DNA of 64,000 nt from NCBI GenBank assembly GCA_947501935.1, contig CANMXU010000009.1, positions 62,001 to 126,000 on the forward strand, written 5' to 3'. This DNA is from an uncultured Alteromonadaceae bacterium. GTDB lineage: Bacteria; Pseudomonadota; Gammaproteobacteria; Enterobacterales; Alteromonadaceae. The notes under the pieces were generated by a model, which had not been told where the DNA came from, searched no databases, and saw nothing but the letters and a program-made list of their open reading frames with translations. The position numbers and the translations under genes are program-made. Shown here in pieces: positions 38,026-46,541 of this stretch. The first letter of the stretch is position 1. Every line of letters begins with the position of its first letter.

Positions 38026-38430
38026 CTATAGATGTGGACTTACTTTATTTAGTTTGTTGATGATTTCCGTTGAATTCGTTAGAGGACTTCTTGGTACATA
38101 ACGCATTATTCCCATTTTATGAGGCAACTCGTACATATACTCCATATTGTCACCTGCGACATGAATATCAATTTCATTTAACTCGTAAAAACTAGTGTCC
38201 ATGTCGCGGGTTAGTGGTGCAATAATGACCTCATCAACACACTTCATATTCCTTATTATTTCGCATCGTTGTTCACAAGAAATAACGGGGGTACGCTTGT
38301 AAGATTCAACATCTTCATCTGAATGTACACCTACAATCAAATAATCACCAAATTGTTTGGCTTTGTTGAGAACTGATACGTGCCCAACGTGAAATAAATC
38401 AAATACACCACTGGTATATACTTTTTTCAT
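38026..38430 (-). CDS. Cytidylyltransferase-family nucleotidyltransferase (TagD/PCYT type)
   Basis: 134 residues, complete for this small family. Signature VYTSGVFDLFHVGHVSVL with the HxGH motif, then GVHSDEDVESYKRTPVIS, RCEIIRNMKCVDEVI and a C-terminal RSPLTNSTEIINKL (the RTxGISTT-like position). Such enzymes couple CTP to a phospho-alcohol (glycerol 3-phosphate, phosphoethanolamine or phosphocholine) to make a CDP-alcohol. AGGAG precedes the ATG. A CDP-alcohol phosphatidyltransferase gene lies 297 bases upstream on the same strand, so the two could make a lipid or a CDP-linked polymer head group. The substrate is not determinable. Confidence 0.85.
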   Translation of the reverse strand: MKKVYTSGVFDLFHVGHVSVLNKAKQFGDYLIVGVHSDEDVESYKRTPVISCEQRCEIIRNMKCVDEVIIAPLTRDMDTSFYELNEIDIHVAGDNMEYMYELPHKMGIMRYVPRSPLTNSTEIINKLNKVSPHL

Positions 38431-38727
38431 TTTATTACTCCTATAACAGAGCAGATAACAAAAAGATTTTTGTTATCTGCTGCATCAAATCTTTTTCGTC
38501 ACAAAACTGTTTTTGGATATATTTTGATTTTTAGTTAATAAGCCTGTGTGATCTTTTAAAGAATCACATCAGCAGATAAACTTTATTGGCTCATGTTCAT
38601 ATGAGCTCAATCTACTCAAGGGCATCTTGTGTTTATGATATTGGGTATAGAATGGGGTGATAAATATCAACAAGCATTCGTCATTTTTTTTAGAAATGAT
38701 ATGTCGAGATGAATAACGTTATTAATA
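38431..38727. other. Intergenic leader with a near-continuous 30-base palindrome
   Basis: 297 bases between the two lipid-type genes. At 38451-38480 the sequence GCAGATAACAAAAA is followed after two bases by its exact complement; GCAGATAA recurs at 38572-38579. A second inverted pair, TGTGAT (38547) and ATCACA (38563), sits nearby. These may be terminators or operators controlling the cytidylyltransferase gene. Confidence 0.5.
38451..38480. repeat. 30-base palindrome (14-base arms)
   Basis: Left arm 38451-38464, right arm 38467-38480, no mismatch. Transcribed leftward it would form a stem with a tiny loop, so as DNA it may be a regulator-binding site, or as RNA a pause or terminator for the upstream transferase gene. 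It lies 21 bases before the cytidylyltransferase start. Confidence 0.6.
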
Positions 38728-39393
38728 TCAAACGTTCGAAAGCAACAACCAACCATAAGCAAATGTTATAGTTAGCGTGTATAAAGCTAGAGCATAGTAC
38801 CAAACGCCGCCATTGAGTTTTGGCGTTCTGATAGGAGCCACATTTAAAGCTGATAATACTATAATGGTGATATAAAGGACGATAGTGAAAGCAGATGTCG
38901 AAATAAAGCTTTCTAATAAAAATACAAAAACAAGAATTATGGCATTGTTGTCATAGGCAAGACCTTTGTAGGTAGATCCACCATTCAAGCCATAAACATT
39001 AAAATAACTTAATCGCAGAACGCCAGCGGCAACAATAAGAAATGCACCTGGAAATAAGTAGGGTTCATAATTACCATAACTCAATAAAATTACAGCGGGG
39101 CAAATACCAAAGCTTACTATATCAATGAGGGAGTCTACTTGCCCACCAATTTGACCTTGGACTGTAGTTCTCCCTTTCATTTTTCTTGCTATTTTTCCAT
39201 CATTCCAATCAAAGAATACAGCCCATATTAAGCCTACCATCGCCGCAGGATAATTTCCTGTTAAGGCAAAGAATAGTGCTAATAATGCTGAGAAAAGACC
39301 AACTAACGAACAAACATTAGGTAAATCAAAGGCAATTGACAATATAGAAGGTGGATTTATAGATTGATTGCTTTGCGTTTTTACGGACGGCAT
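38728..39393 (-). CDS. CDP-alcohol phosphatidyltransferase family membrane protein
   Basis: 221 residues with about six membrane segments. The catalytic motif is present: DWNDGKIARKMKG then GGQVDSLIDIVSFG, i.e. DG-x2-AR...G-x3-D-x3-D. The gap between AR and G is 12 residues rather than the usual 8-9, a small insertion. IDIVSFGICPAVILL resembles phosphatidylserine synthases. The enzyme would transfer a phospho-alcohol between a CDP-linked and a free alcohol. It is paired with a cytidylyltransferase on the same strand. The housekeeping PssA/PgsA are expected elsewhere, so this looks like an accessory enzyme. Confidence 0.85.
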   Translation of the reverse strand: MPSVKTQSNQSINPPSILSIAFDLPNVCSLVGLFSALLALFFALTGNYPAAMVGLIWAVFFDWNDGKIARKMKGRTTVQGQIGGQVDSLIDIVSFGICPAVILLSYGNYEPYLFPGAFLIVAAGVLRLSYFNVYGLNGGSTYKGLAYDNNAIILVFVFLLESFISTSAFTIVLYITIIVLSALNVAPIRTPKLNGGVWYYALALYTLTITFAYGWLLLSNV

Positions 39394-39831
39394 GAATTAT
39401 TCTCATTGAAATTGATTGTATGATTACGGGAATTTAATCTAAAGAGAGAACAATTTATGGATATTGTTATCGGTATTAGCTCGTTTAATACTGTAAATTT
39501 TCTAACAGGTAGTATTTATAACAGCGTAACTTACTCGGATGAGCGTATGTTGCTAATAGATAATATCTTGACGTTAATATAACACACTAGCACTAATCAA
39601 TCTTATTTACTTCTTAATATATTTAAATACAGAGAAATGATCACTATAGAATATTCAACGGATCATAAAATGATTGGTGCTTTGTAACCGAAGAGGATCC
39701 TCAACCTTTTTGGTTTAACATCTATGACTCATTCCATACGGTTACATGGAGGACGGCAATGGTGGCATAGCAGACCATCAAAAGATTTTCATCTAAATAT
39801 CTTTTGATAATTTTCGACAACGTATGAACTG
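39394..39831. other. Intergenic region with one doubtful small frame and a hairpin
   Basis: 438 bases. An open frame of 41 codons (39457-39582, plus) begins MDIVIGISSF after an AGAGAG stretch, but has no recognisable family and may be chance. A 9-base inverted repeat TCAAAAGAT / ATCTTTTGA (39778-39786, 39799-39807) lies just past the end of the MmcQ gene and could end its transcript. Confidence 0.45.
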
Positions 39832-40218
39832 TCAAATCATAATGAGAATAGACTGCTGATCTTTCTTGGTCATTTTACTCACTACTAATTTAAACGAATT
39901 ATCTATCATCCGTTCAATTTCACCTCTGGGAATTGAGGCGTCTAGAATCACTGTATTCCAAAGCCGCTTATTCATATGGTAGCCAGGGATAACGGCAGGA
40001 AATATATCACGCAGCATTTCAGCCTCGCTTGGTTCACACTTTAAATTCATCCACCAATACTGATTACCGTCATCATCACCTTTACCCATTTTTCCTATTG
40101 CGAGGGTGGCGAACATTTTATTTTTAACTTTGAAAACCTTTACGTCGTCGCCAAACGGATAATCTAAGGTACTTTGTGGTTTCGCTAATAAATACGTTTG
40201 GGCTTGTTGATTATTCAT
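39832..40218 (-). CDS. MmcQ/YjbR-family protein
   Basis: 128 residues, the normal family size. Typical sequence: TLDYPFGDDVKVFKVKNKMFATLAI, WWMNLKCEPSEAEMLRD, PGYHMNKRLWNTVILD, and IDNSFKLVVSKMTKK. The double-wing fold resembles DNA-binding domains, but the biological role is not established. A decayed partial duplicate lies 2.1 kb to the left in the same orientation. Confidence 0.9.
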   Translation of the reverse strand: MNNQQAQTYLLAKPQSTLDYPFGDDVKVFKVKNKMFATLAIGKMGKGDDDGNQYWWMNLKCEPSEAEMLRDIFPAVIPGYHMNKRLWNTVILDASIPRGEIERMIDNSFKLVVSKMTKKDQQSILIMI

Positions 40219-40369
40219 AATAGATTCGCCATAGCGTTAAATCATTTAGATATTGTTATCGAGCATTTTCTCTAGCTTTACAAATGATAAAACAGCAGGC
40301 CATTTAATGCTAATTTGAAATATTTCTCCTGCAAAGCTGTTCTTATGAAAGAGTATGGAGAACTTAATT

Positions 40370-40654
40370 ATGTGCAGTACGCCTAGACCTAAAGCCAAAG
40401 TAAAAGCTAAAAATCAAGTAAAGGTGGTTAGTATTTTAGCTAATTTAACGAGCGAACAGCGCCTGCAGTTTGCTCAGCGTTCGAATATTACCTGCGAGAA
40501 ACGTCAACAAATTCAGCAACAAAAACTTGCTGAAAATAAACGCATTCTAGCAAGACGAAATAAGAAAATGCTAATAAAGAAAGATTGGCAATATTGGTTT
40601 TTAAACGCCAGTGTTAGTGAGATCTTTAGAAAAGTTTTATTCGGTCATTCATAA
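40370..40654 (+). CDS. Hypothetical small basic protein
   Basis: 94 residues from ATG 40370, 9 bases after GGAG. Very Lys/Arg/Gln-rich: PRPKAKVKAKNQVKVV, a helix with LTSEQRLQFAQRSNITCEKRQQIQQQKLAE, and a C-terminal hydrophobic-basic WYWFLNASVSEI-like end. No family was recognised; the composition suggests nucleic acid binding. It is a stand-alone gene followed by a good terminator, which supports real expression. Confidence 0.55.
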   Translation: MCSTPRPKAKVKAKNQVKVVSILANLTSEQRLQFAQRSNITCEKRQQIQQQKLAENKRILARRNKKMLIKKDWQYWFLNASVSEIFRKVLFGHS

Positions 40655-40746
40655 CTTTCCTAGAACTTTATCTAGATACCTTGAACTACCTAAAACGTAG
40701 TAAATTAAATTTGTACAGCTGCTAAATTTTTATAAAATAGCAGCAC

Positions 40747-40771
40747 AAAAGGAGCCAACTGGCTCCTTTTT
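40747..40771. terminator. Bidirectional terminator
   Basis: Stem AAAAGGAGCC / GGCTCCTTTT with a 4-base loop, placed between the basic small protein and the convergent TonB receptor gene. Confidence 0.9.
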
Positions 40772-40802
40772 AAGTTTATTTACAGCTTTGTAGTAAACAG
40801 CG

Positions 40803-42965
40803 CTAGAAACTATAGCTCACTTCAGCCCATGCACTTAAACCTTCACTTGGTAAACGTGTCATTACGGGTGTTTCGCTATTTGATACACGGTTATAACCGC
40901 CTAAGTGATTTTGATATTCACGGTTAAATAAGTTATCAACGCCGCCACGAATGGTAAGTGCTGAGTTAACAAAGTATTCAACGTCGATATTCACTAAGCC
41001 GTAACCTGAAGTAGTTTGTTCTTCATTGGTTGCAGAAACATCGTCTTGTGCAGCAACCGCAACAAAGGTTAGGTTAGTAATTAGTTTGTCGTTAATGTAG
41101 CTAATACTCATTTGGCTATTTAGCGGCGCGATGCGATACAAGTTATCGTCAATATCACGGCGTTCGCCTTTCACATAACTGGCAATACCTGATAGTAAAA
41201 ATTGTTCGCTAAGTCGATAGTTCCAGCTTAGGTCAATACCATAAAGTTTTGCGTCAACATTACTAAACTTTAAGTAGTCTTCCATCATCATATCGTCCGA
41301 CATGCTTCCCATTCCGCCAGACATACCGCCCATGCTACCCATGTCGTTCATTGGCACAGGCGTACCTTGAATGTAGTTGTCTATGCGCTGAAAAAACACA
41401 TGTGGTGAAAACATCGCGGTTTCATTTTGAAAGGTTAAGCCTAAATCAGTTTGGTAAGCCGTTTCCGCTTTTAAGTTAATGTCACCGATGTAAGTTTTAC
41501 CGTCAGCTAAACCTGCTGTAGCTTCCATTGGCATCCATAAATAACGCTCTTGGTATGAAGGTGCGCGGTTTTTCAAGCCAACACCTGCATATAATGACCA
41601 GTTTTCACTGAGCTGAGTTTGCGAGCTAAGTGCAATATCAACTAAGGTGTCAGACACTTCACGGTCAGCATTGTTGAAGTCTTCACTTAAATCCATGCCC
41701 ATGTTCATGCCACTACTCATTCCTCCATTCATACCACTGTTCATGCCACCCATCATGCCCATATTCATATGTACTTCGCCAGCGTCACCTTCAGCGCGTT
41801 TTACCCGTACGCCGAGCTGCACATTAGTTTGGTCGAATTGGCTTTGCAGCTGTCCAAAAATTCCATATCGGTTATCAACAACATTATTGAAATTCATCAT
41901 TTCAAACATGGCATTATTCGGGTTAGTCACTACTGAGTCATGGGTGGCAAAGTAGCCGTCAACACCCCAAGTAAATTCACCAAAGTCAAAATGGCGATTA
42001 AAACTCATCGAGAAATCGGTGGTATCAGCCATGGCCGTATTACGGCGATGTTTGCTAGGATCTGCCATTTCGCGCATTAAAAAATTAGTCATACCATGTT
42101 TGGCGTCAAAATAACCCACTAGCCATTCACCATGCCATTCGCCGGCGATAAAGCTACCGTCGAGGTTTACGCGGTGACTTTCGATGTATTCAATATCCAT
42201 AGGTAAGGCTGGCGTGCCTGAGTCGGTGGTATCCGTGTAGTGATAACTTAAGCCAATATCGCTATGGTCTTGAGCGTAACGAATATCGCCGCCAAGTTGC
42301 ACTTTATCAAATTCTGTAGGGTTAATTTCAGTACCGTCGCCACTTTCCATATTGTCGCCGGTTTGCACATTGCCGTAAGCCATTACCGCAACATCACCTT
42401 TGGCAACATTACCAACAGCCGATAAAATATTGGCGTTGTTGTTACTACGATAACCGGCTTGAATATCGCCACTGCTTTGTATTTTGTCGCTGCCCATGGT
42501 TTCAGCTTTACGCATTTTTACGTCAATTGCGCCACCTAAGGTATCCATACCCGCAGATACTGGAGCAATGCCTCGATATACCGTCATCGACTCAACAATT
42601 AACGGCGTAGAATAACTTAATGGTGTGTCCATAGCGTTGGGGCCAGCACCAACAATTGGGTGACCATCAAGCGTAGCGGCAACCCGGTCACCAAATAAAC
42701 CGCGATATTGTGCTATGCCGGTAACGGGGCCATTACTGTTAATATTTGCGCCGGGAATTGATGATAACCAATTGGCTAAATCAGGTGCGCTGGTTTTTCC
42801 GGTAGCAAAACTTTGGTCGTGACTTAAACCATTATGGCGCTGATGAGTAATGGTAAGTACTTCAATTTCTTTAGCGTCGTTAGCTATAGTTGGTAAGGCA
42901 ACTGTGCCTAGTGAAAGTAACGCCAGATTGATGGCTAAAGTAGTAGGTTTTAGAGAGAATTTCAT
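40803..42965 (-). CDS. TonB-dependent copper receptor, OprC/NosA type, with Met-rich loops
   Basis: 720 residues with signal peptide (cleavage near TIANDA), plug and 22-strand barrel ending in aromatic SYSF. The plug carries QYRGLFGDRVAATLDGH then GAGPNAMDTPLSYSTP, closely following OprC/NosA-type copper receptors (RGMFGSR...CPNRMDAPTSY). Two Met/Gly/Ser-rich insertions at residues ~398-425 and ~535-561 (repeats like MNMGMMGGMNSGM and GGMGSMSDDMMM) would be extracellular loops able to bind Cu(I). It lacks the CxxxM-type copper residue seen in OprC (GAGPNAMD replaces GACPNRMD), so the Met loops may supply the site. It is transcribed alone. Confidence 0.86.
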   Translation of the reverse strand: MKFSLKPTTLAINLALLSLGTVALPTIANDAKEIEVLTITHQRHNGLSHDQSFATGKTSAPDLANWLSSIPGANINSNGPVTGIAQYRGLFGDRVAATLDGHPIVGAGPNAMDTPLSYSTPLIVESMTVYRGIAPVSAGMDTLGGAIDVKMRKAETMGSDKIQSSGDIQAGYRSNNNANILSAVGNVAKGDVAVMAYGNVQTGDNMESGDGTEINPTEFDKVQLGGDIRYAQDHSDIGLSYHYTDTTDSGTPALPMDIEYIESHRVNLDGSFIAGEWHGEWLVGYFDAKHGMTNFLMREMADPSKHRRNTAMADTTDFSMSFNRHFDFGEFTWGVDGYFATHDSVVTNPNNAMFEMMNFNNVVDNRYGIFGQLQSQFDQTNVQLGVRVKRAEGDAGEVHMNMGMMGGMNSGMNGGMSSGMNMGMDLSEDFNNADREVSDTLVDIALSSQTQLSENWSLYAGVGLKNRAPSYQERYLWMPMEATAGLADGKTYIGDINLKAETAYQTDLGLTFQNETAMFSPHVFFQRIDNYIQGTPVPMNDMGSMGGMSGGMGSMSDDMMMEDYLKFSNVDAKLYGIDLSWNYRLSEQFLLSGIASYVKGERRDIDDNLYRIAPLNSQMSISYINDKLITNLTFVAVAAQDDVSATNEEQTTSGYGLVNIDVEYFVNSALTIRGGVDNLFNREYQNHLGGYNRVSNSETPVMTRLPSEGLSAWAEVSYSF

Positions 42966-43121
42966 CGTAGCTTCTTGATTTATATTTTTAAATTGAAGCT
43001 ATTCTGTGGCTGATTACATTTGAAAACAAAGGAAATGTGCACAACTGCGACATATTGCCGCAGCAGTTTTTATGCTTGTTTGATATGCATCAAATAAGCT
43101 CTACTGAATGTAGATAAAAGC

Positions 43122-43946
43122 TTAAATAATACCCGCATTTTTTAAGTGATTAGTGACTATTTGAGTGCGCGACTTTTTCATTTGACGATAACTTTTACGG
43201 TTAAAGTTAAAAGCAAAATAATGTACGCCTTGCGCATTTTCAACAAAGCCTATGTACCAACCAAGCATAGTTTGCTCGGCTGTTTTGTCAGCGACTTTAC
43301 CCGCGCCAGTTTTAGCATAAATTTTATAGTGTTCGGTTTGCTCAACTAACATCACTTCTTTTACTACCGCTAAGGTATTCGTTTTTAGTGAAAACTGGTT
43401 TTGATAAAGCTTTTGTAAAAAGGCCACTTGCTGATTGGCTGATATTTTTAAACTGCCATTTAGCCAAAAGTCATCATCCCCTGAAGACATGTTTTGATTA
43501 CCATAGCCAAAGCGCTTAAGCCCTTGCTGCATATTTTCACTGCCAATATCACTGGCAAGTTGTCTAAATACCGCCACCATAGAAACACTAAAGGCACTGC
43601 CTAAGGTATATTCAGGTAATTTCCACACCGGCGGCCACCATGCTTGCGGCGGGTAATCTTCCTGATTATAACTCAGTACATCTGCTGAGCTATTAACAAC
43701 ACCTTGTTCTAAGGCAATCGTAGTATTAGCTACTTTAAAGGTTGAAAAAGGCGTAAATTCCTGACTTGCACGCTGCTTATTCACCACAATACGCTGGTTA
43801 TTTTTCTCGCTTAGTAAAACAAAAGTACAAGTGCTACTACCTTCAAGACAAAGCTCTTCATTATTTGGGGTTTTCGCCACACTTAAATTAACAACGCCCG
43901 CTGCTATTAAAGCCAATACCCATTTCATTAACATCACTTTTTTCAT
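43122..43946 (-). CDS. Class D (OXA-type) beta-lactamase
   Basis: 274 residues from ATG 43946, which begins a clean signal peptide (MLMKWVLALIAAGVV, cleavage after SVA). All class D motifs are present: Ser68-Thr-Phe-Lys71, SMV (122-124, then AVFR where SxVPVYQ is usual), YGN (148-150), Trp161 in FWLNGSL, and KTG (212-214). Lys71 would be the carboxylated general base. WWPPVWKLPEYTLGSAF before the SxV motif matches OXA enzymes. No integron, insertion sequence or transposon is nearby, so this is an intrinsic chromosomal gene. The substrate range cannot be predicted. Confidence 0.93.
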   Translation of the reverse strand: MKKVMLMKWVLALIAAGVVNLSVAKTPNNEELCLEGSSTCTFVLLSEKNNQRIVVNKQRASQEFTPFSTFKVANTTIALEQGVVNSSADVLSYNQEDYPPQAWWPPVWKLPEYTLGSAFSVSMVAVFRQLASDIGSENMQQGLKRFGYGNQNMSSGDDDFWLNGSLKISANQQVAFLQKLYQNQFSLKTNTLAVVKEVMLVEQTEHYKIYAKTGAGKVADKTAEQTMLGWYIGFVENAQGVHYFAFNFNRKSYRQMKKSRTQIVTNHLKNAGII

Positions 43947-44144
43947 AATAATTAGCCGTCGAAAGATAAAATTCGTTATAAGGCTATGGTACTTTCTTTC
44001 CATCAATAAAAGCTAGCTTTATAGCTGTTACCATTCAAAGTGCTAGATTCATATCGCCTCTGTGAATTAAATGATGACAATCTGCCAAACGATGGCACAA
44101 TGACATAGTACTTAAGCGTAGCGCTTCAATAACAAGGAATATTA

Positions 44145-45398
44145 ATGAAAGGTTTTATTGCCTTCTGCCTTTGCACCGTCAGCTTTTTAAGTTTTGGCAT
44201 TGAGCAAGCAGAACAAATTTTCAAACAGTTAGCTCCCTCTTTATATCAAATAAAAATAATCGATAAAGCCAGTGGCGAAAAGTCTTCTATTGGCTCAGGC
44301 TTTCAAATTACTGCTGATGGTTTAATTGCCACCAATTATCATGTTATTTCTAGCTATGCGCGCCATCCTCAAAAATATCAAATTGAATTTCTTGATCACC
44401 AAGGAAAAAAGGGCGAATTAAGCTTACAGAGCGTTGATGTTATCAATGACTTAGCCTTAGTAAAACGCAGCACAGAAATGCCAATGCAGTTTTTCCCGAT
44501 AGCTGAACAAGCTCCTGAAAAAGGTGAAGAATTATATTCTTTAGGTAATCCGCACGACTTAGGCATGATTGTGGTACCGGGTACTTACAATGGTTTGAAA
44601 AAAGAGTCGTTTAACGATCGCATTCATTTCACTGGCTCAGTAAACCCCGGCATGAGCGGTGGCCCTGTGGTTAATCAAAAATCACAAGTGGTCGGTATTA
44701 ACGTTGCCACTTCTGGTAACCAAATCGGTTTTTTAGTACCTCATGACAAGTTACAAGCGTTATTCGATGGCTATAAAGTAGCGCCACCAGCAAGCATTGA
44801 ACAACAAATGGCTGTGCAGTTGGCGCAAAACCAAGAGAAACTTTTTTCAACAATTTTAGCGAGCGACTGGACCATTAAAAATTTGGCAGAAGGCAATATT
44901 CCAATTATCGATGTGCCTTTTCTACGTTGCTGGGGTGAGTCGAACGCTGATAAAACTGACGCACTAGTATTAGTTGCCGTGGCAAACTGTGCGCTTGATG
45001 AAGATACTTATTTATCATCACACTTTTTTACTGGCGCGATGGATATGGAATTTCGTTATATGCAGGCAAAAGAGTTAAGTGACTTGAAATTTTATCATTT
45101 GTATAAAAACCGTATTCGCCAAGCTGGCTCAGGTAACCGTGCCGGTAAAGATGATGTTAGCGAATATCAATGTCATCACGACATTGTTTCACCAACCGAT
45201 TCTAACAACATCAATAAAGCGGTTTTTTGTACCCGTGCCTATAAAGACTTCCCTAAGCTGTATGACGTATTATTTTTATCTGCCTCGCTTGATAAGAATA
45301 ATAAGGCGTTAATTAGCCATTTCACTGTTGCTGGTATATCTCAAGATAATGCCATGGCTTTTACTAAACGCTTTATGGAGTCAGTGTCATGGAATTAA
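44145..45398 (+). CDS. Secreted trypsin-like (DegP-type) serine protease
   Basis: 417 residues. Short signal peptide (residues 1-18), then a chymotrypsin fold with His66 in ATNYHVIS, Asp102 in VINDLALVK and Ser171 in NPGMSGGPVV. There is no PDZ domain; residues ~220-417 form a separate domain with four conserved-looking cysteines (LRCWGE, ANCALD, YQCHHD, VFCTRA). AAGGAAT precedes the ATG. The FHA gene overlaps its last 10 bases, so the two products are co-translated and may form a periplasm-to-cytoplasm unit. Confidence 0.87.
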   Translation: MKGFIAFCLCTVSFLSFGIEQAEQIFKQLAPSLYQIKIIDKASGEKSSIGSGFQITADGLIATNYHVISSYARHPQKYQIEFLDHQGKKGELSLQSVDVINDLALVKRSTEMPMQFFPIAEQAPEKGEELYSLGNPHDLGMIVVPGTYNGLKKESFNDRIHFTGSVNPGMSGGPVVNQKSQVVGINVATSGNQIGFLVPHDKLQALFDGYKVAPPASIEQQMAVQLAQNQEKLFSTILASDWTIKNLAEGNIPIIDVPFLRCWGESNADKTDALVLVAVANCALDEDTYLSSHFFTGAMDMEFRYMQAKELSDLKFYHLYKNRIRQAGSGNRAGKDDVSEYQCHHDIVSPTDSNNINKAVFCTRAYKDFPKLYDVLFLSASLDKNNKALISHFTVAGISQDNAMAFTKRFMESVSWN

Positions 45399-46354
45399 TT
45401 ATTGAAGAAATTAGCCGTGGTCATAAATTACTTGGCCGCCATAAATTTGCTCAACAAAACATTCGCATTGGGCGTGGTTATCAAAATGATATTATTTTGG
45501 ATGACCCACACATTTGTCCTGATCACCTAAGCCTTGATTTTAATGGTGAACATTGGGTAGTAACCGATGAAAACAGCATTAATGGCAGCTTTTTAGAAGA
45601 CGGTAAACGTAAAGCCGACCAACATATTGTTAACTCTGGCGACGTTATCACGTTTGGTAAAAGCCAAATTAGAGTGGTTTTTCCTGAGCATCCGGTTGCA
45701 GAAAGTGTTGCTTTTAGTCCATTTGAAAGTTTAATTAATTTTGCACGTCAGCCCATCGCATTAGTGGCTAGTATTTTATTATTCACCTTTGTTGCTGGTT
45801 ATATTTTTCATCTTGAAAAAACCATTGATGTGCCTTTCACTAAGTTATTTGTGCCAGCTATAGGCATGACCTTGCTCTTTGCTTTATGGCCAGGTGCCGT
45901 AGCACTGGTATCGCACTTAACCAAACATGACGCGCGAGTATTAAGCCAATTAGGTATTGCCTTTGTCTTTTACAATTTAATGTGGGTTAGCGATATTTTT
46001 CAAAGTATTGTAAGTTTTAACCTATCAGCTAATTGGCCGATTGCCGGATTAACCGCATTGATACCTATGGCTTTGGCTTTCTGCTTATTCTGGCTGAACT
46101 GTTATATTGGTTTTCATATGACCGCAAAGCGTCGGTTGGTGGTTTCTATTGCCTTAACCGCACTGGTATTTGGCGGCAGCTTTATTGTTCAGTTAAGTAA
46201 ACAACCTGAATTTAGAGCCCACCCTCAATACGATGCCACGATTATGACACCAAGCTTTTTATTTGCATCAGGCTCTAGTGTAGAAACTTTTATTGAAGAC
46301 AGTAACCGCTTATTTAGCAAAGCGACTAAAGCAGCTCAAGAAGATCAAGATTAA
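45389..46354 (+). CDS. FHA-domain membrane protein
   Basis: 321 residues. Residues ~20-90 are a cytoplasmic FHA domain (IRIGRGYQNDIIL, DPHICPDHLSLDF, DENSINGSFLEDGK), which reads phosphothreonine. Then come five or six membrane segments (LVASILLFTFVAGYIF, AIGMTLLFALWPGAVAL, GLTALIPMALAFCLFWL, LVVSIALTALVFGGSF) and a charged C-terminal tail. No kinase is seen in the window. It is translationally coupled to the upstream protease. Confidence 0.85.
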   Translation: MELIIEEISRGHKLLGRHKFAQQNIRIGRGYQNDIILDDPHICPDHLSLDFNGEHWVVTDENSINGSFLEDGKRKADQHIVNSGDVITFGKSQIRVVFPEHPVAESVAFSPFESLINFARQPIALVASILLFTFVAGYIFHLEKTIDVPFTKLFVPAIGMTLLFALWPGAVALVSHLTKHDARVLSQLGIAFVFYNLMWVSDIFQSIVSFNLSANWPIAGLTALIPMALAFCLFWLNCYIGFHMTAKRRLVVSIALTALVFGGSFIVQLSKQPEFRAHPQYDATIMTPSFLFASGSSVETFIEDSNRLFSKATKAAQEDQD

Positions 46355-46427
46355 CGAACCGCTTTATCCTGAACATCGACACTCTTTCACATCCGTGTGA
46401 TCGTGTCATACCGTTCTTCCTGAACAT

Positions 46428-46458
46428 AAAAAAGCCAGCAATCATTGCTGGCTTTTTT
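46428..46458. terminator. Strong bidirectional terminator
   Basis: Stem AAGCCAGCAAT / ATTGCTGGCTT with A and T tracts on the two sides, 73 bases after the FHA gene and 83 bases from the end of convergent trpS. Confidence 0.92.
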
Positions 46459-46460
46459 AT

Positions 46461-46535
46461 CATTCAACTTTCAACTTTTAGCTTTCAACTTCTAGCTTCA
46501 AGCTTTCCACTTTTAGCTTCTAGCTTCTAGCTTGT
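46461..46535. repeat. Imperfect tandem repeat, AGCTTC/AACTTT units
   Basis: About 75 bases of reiterated CTTCTAGCTT, CTTTCAACTT and TTTTAGCTTC motifs between a terminator and the trpS end. Low-complexity sequence outside genes, probably from slippage. Confidence 0.65.
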
Positions 46536-46541
46536 AACTCA

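Noticed and set aside
38547..38568. Possible Crp site TGTGA...TCACA
   Set aside because: The half-sites are 12 bases apart instead of 6, so they do not match the Crp consensus.
41647..41955. Plus-strand frame rich in Pro/Met/Ile
   Set aside because: It arises from the reverse complement of the Met/Gly-rich loop of the TonB receptor.
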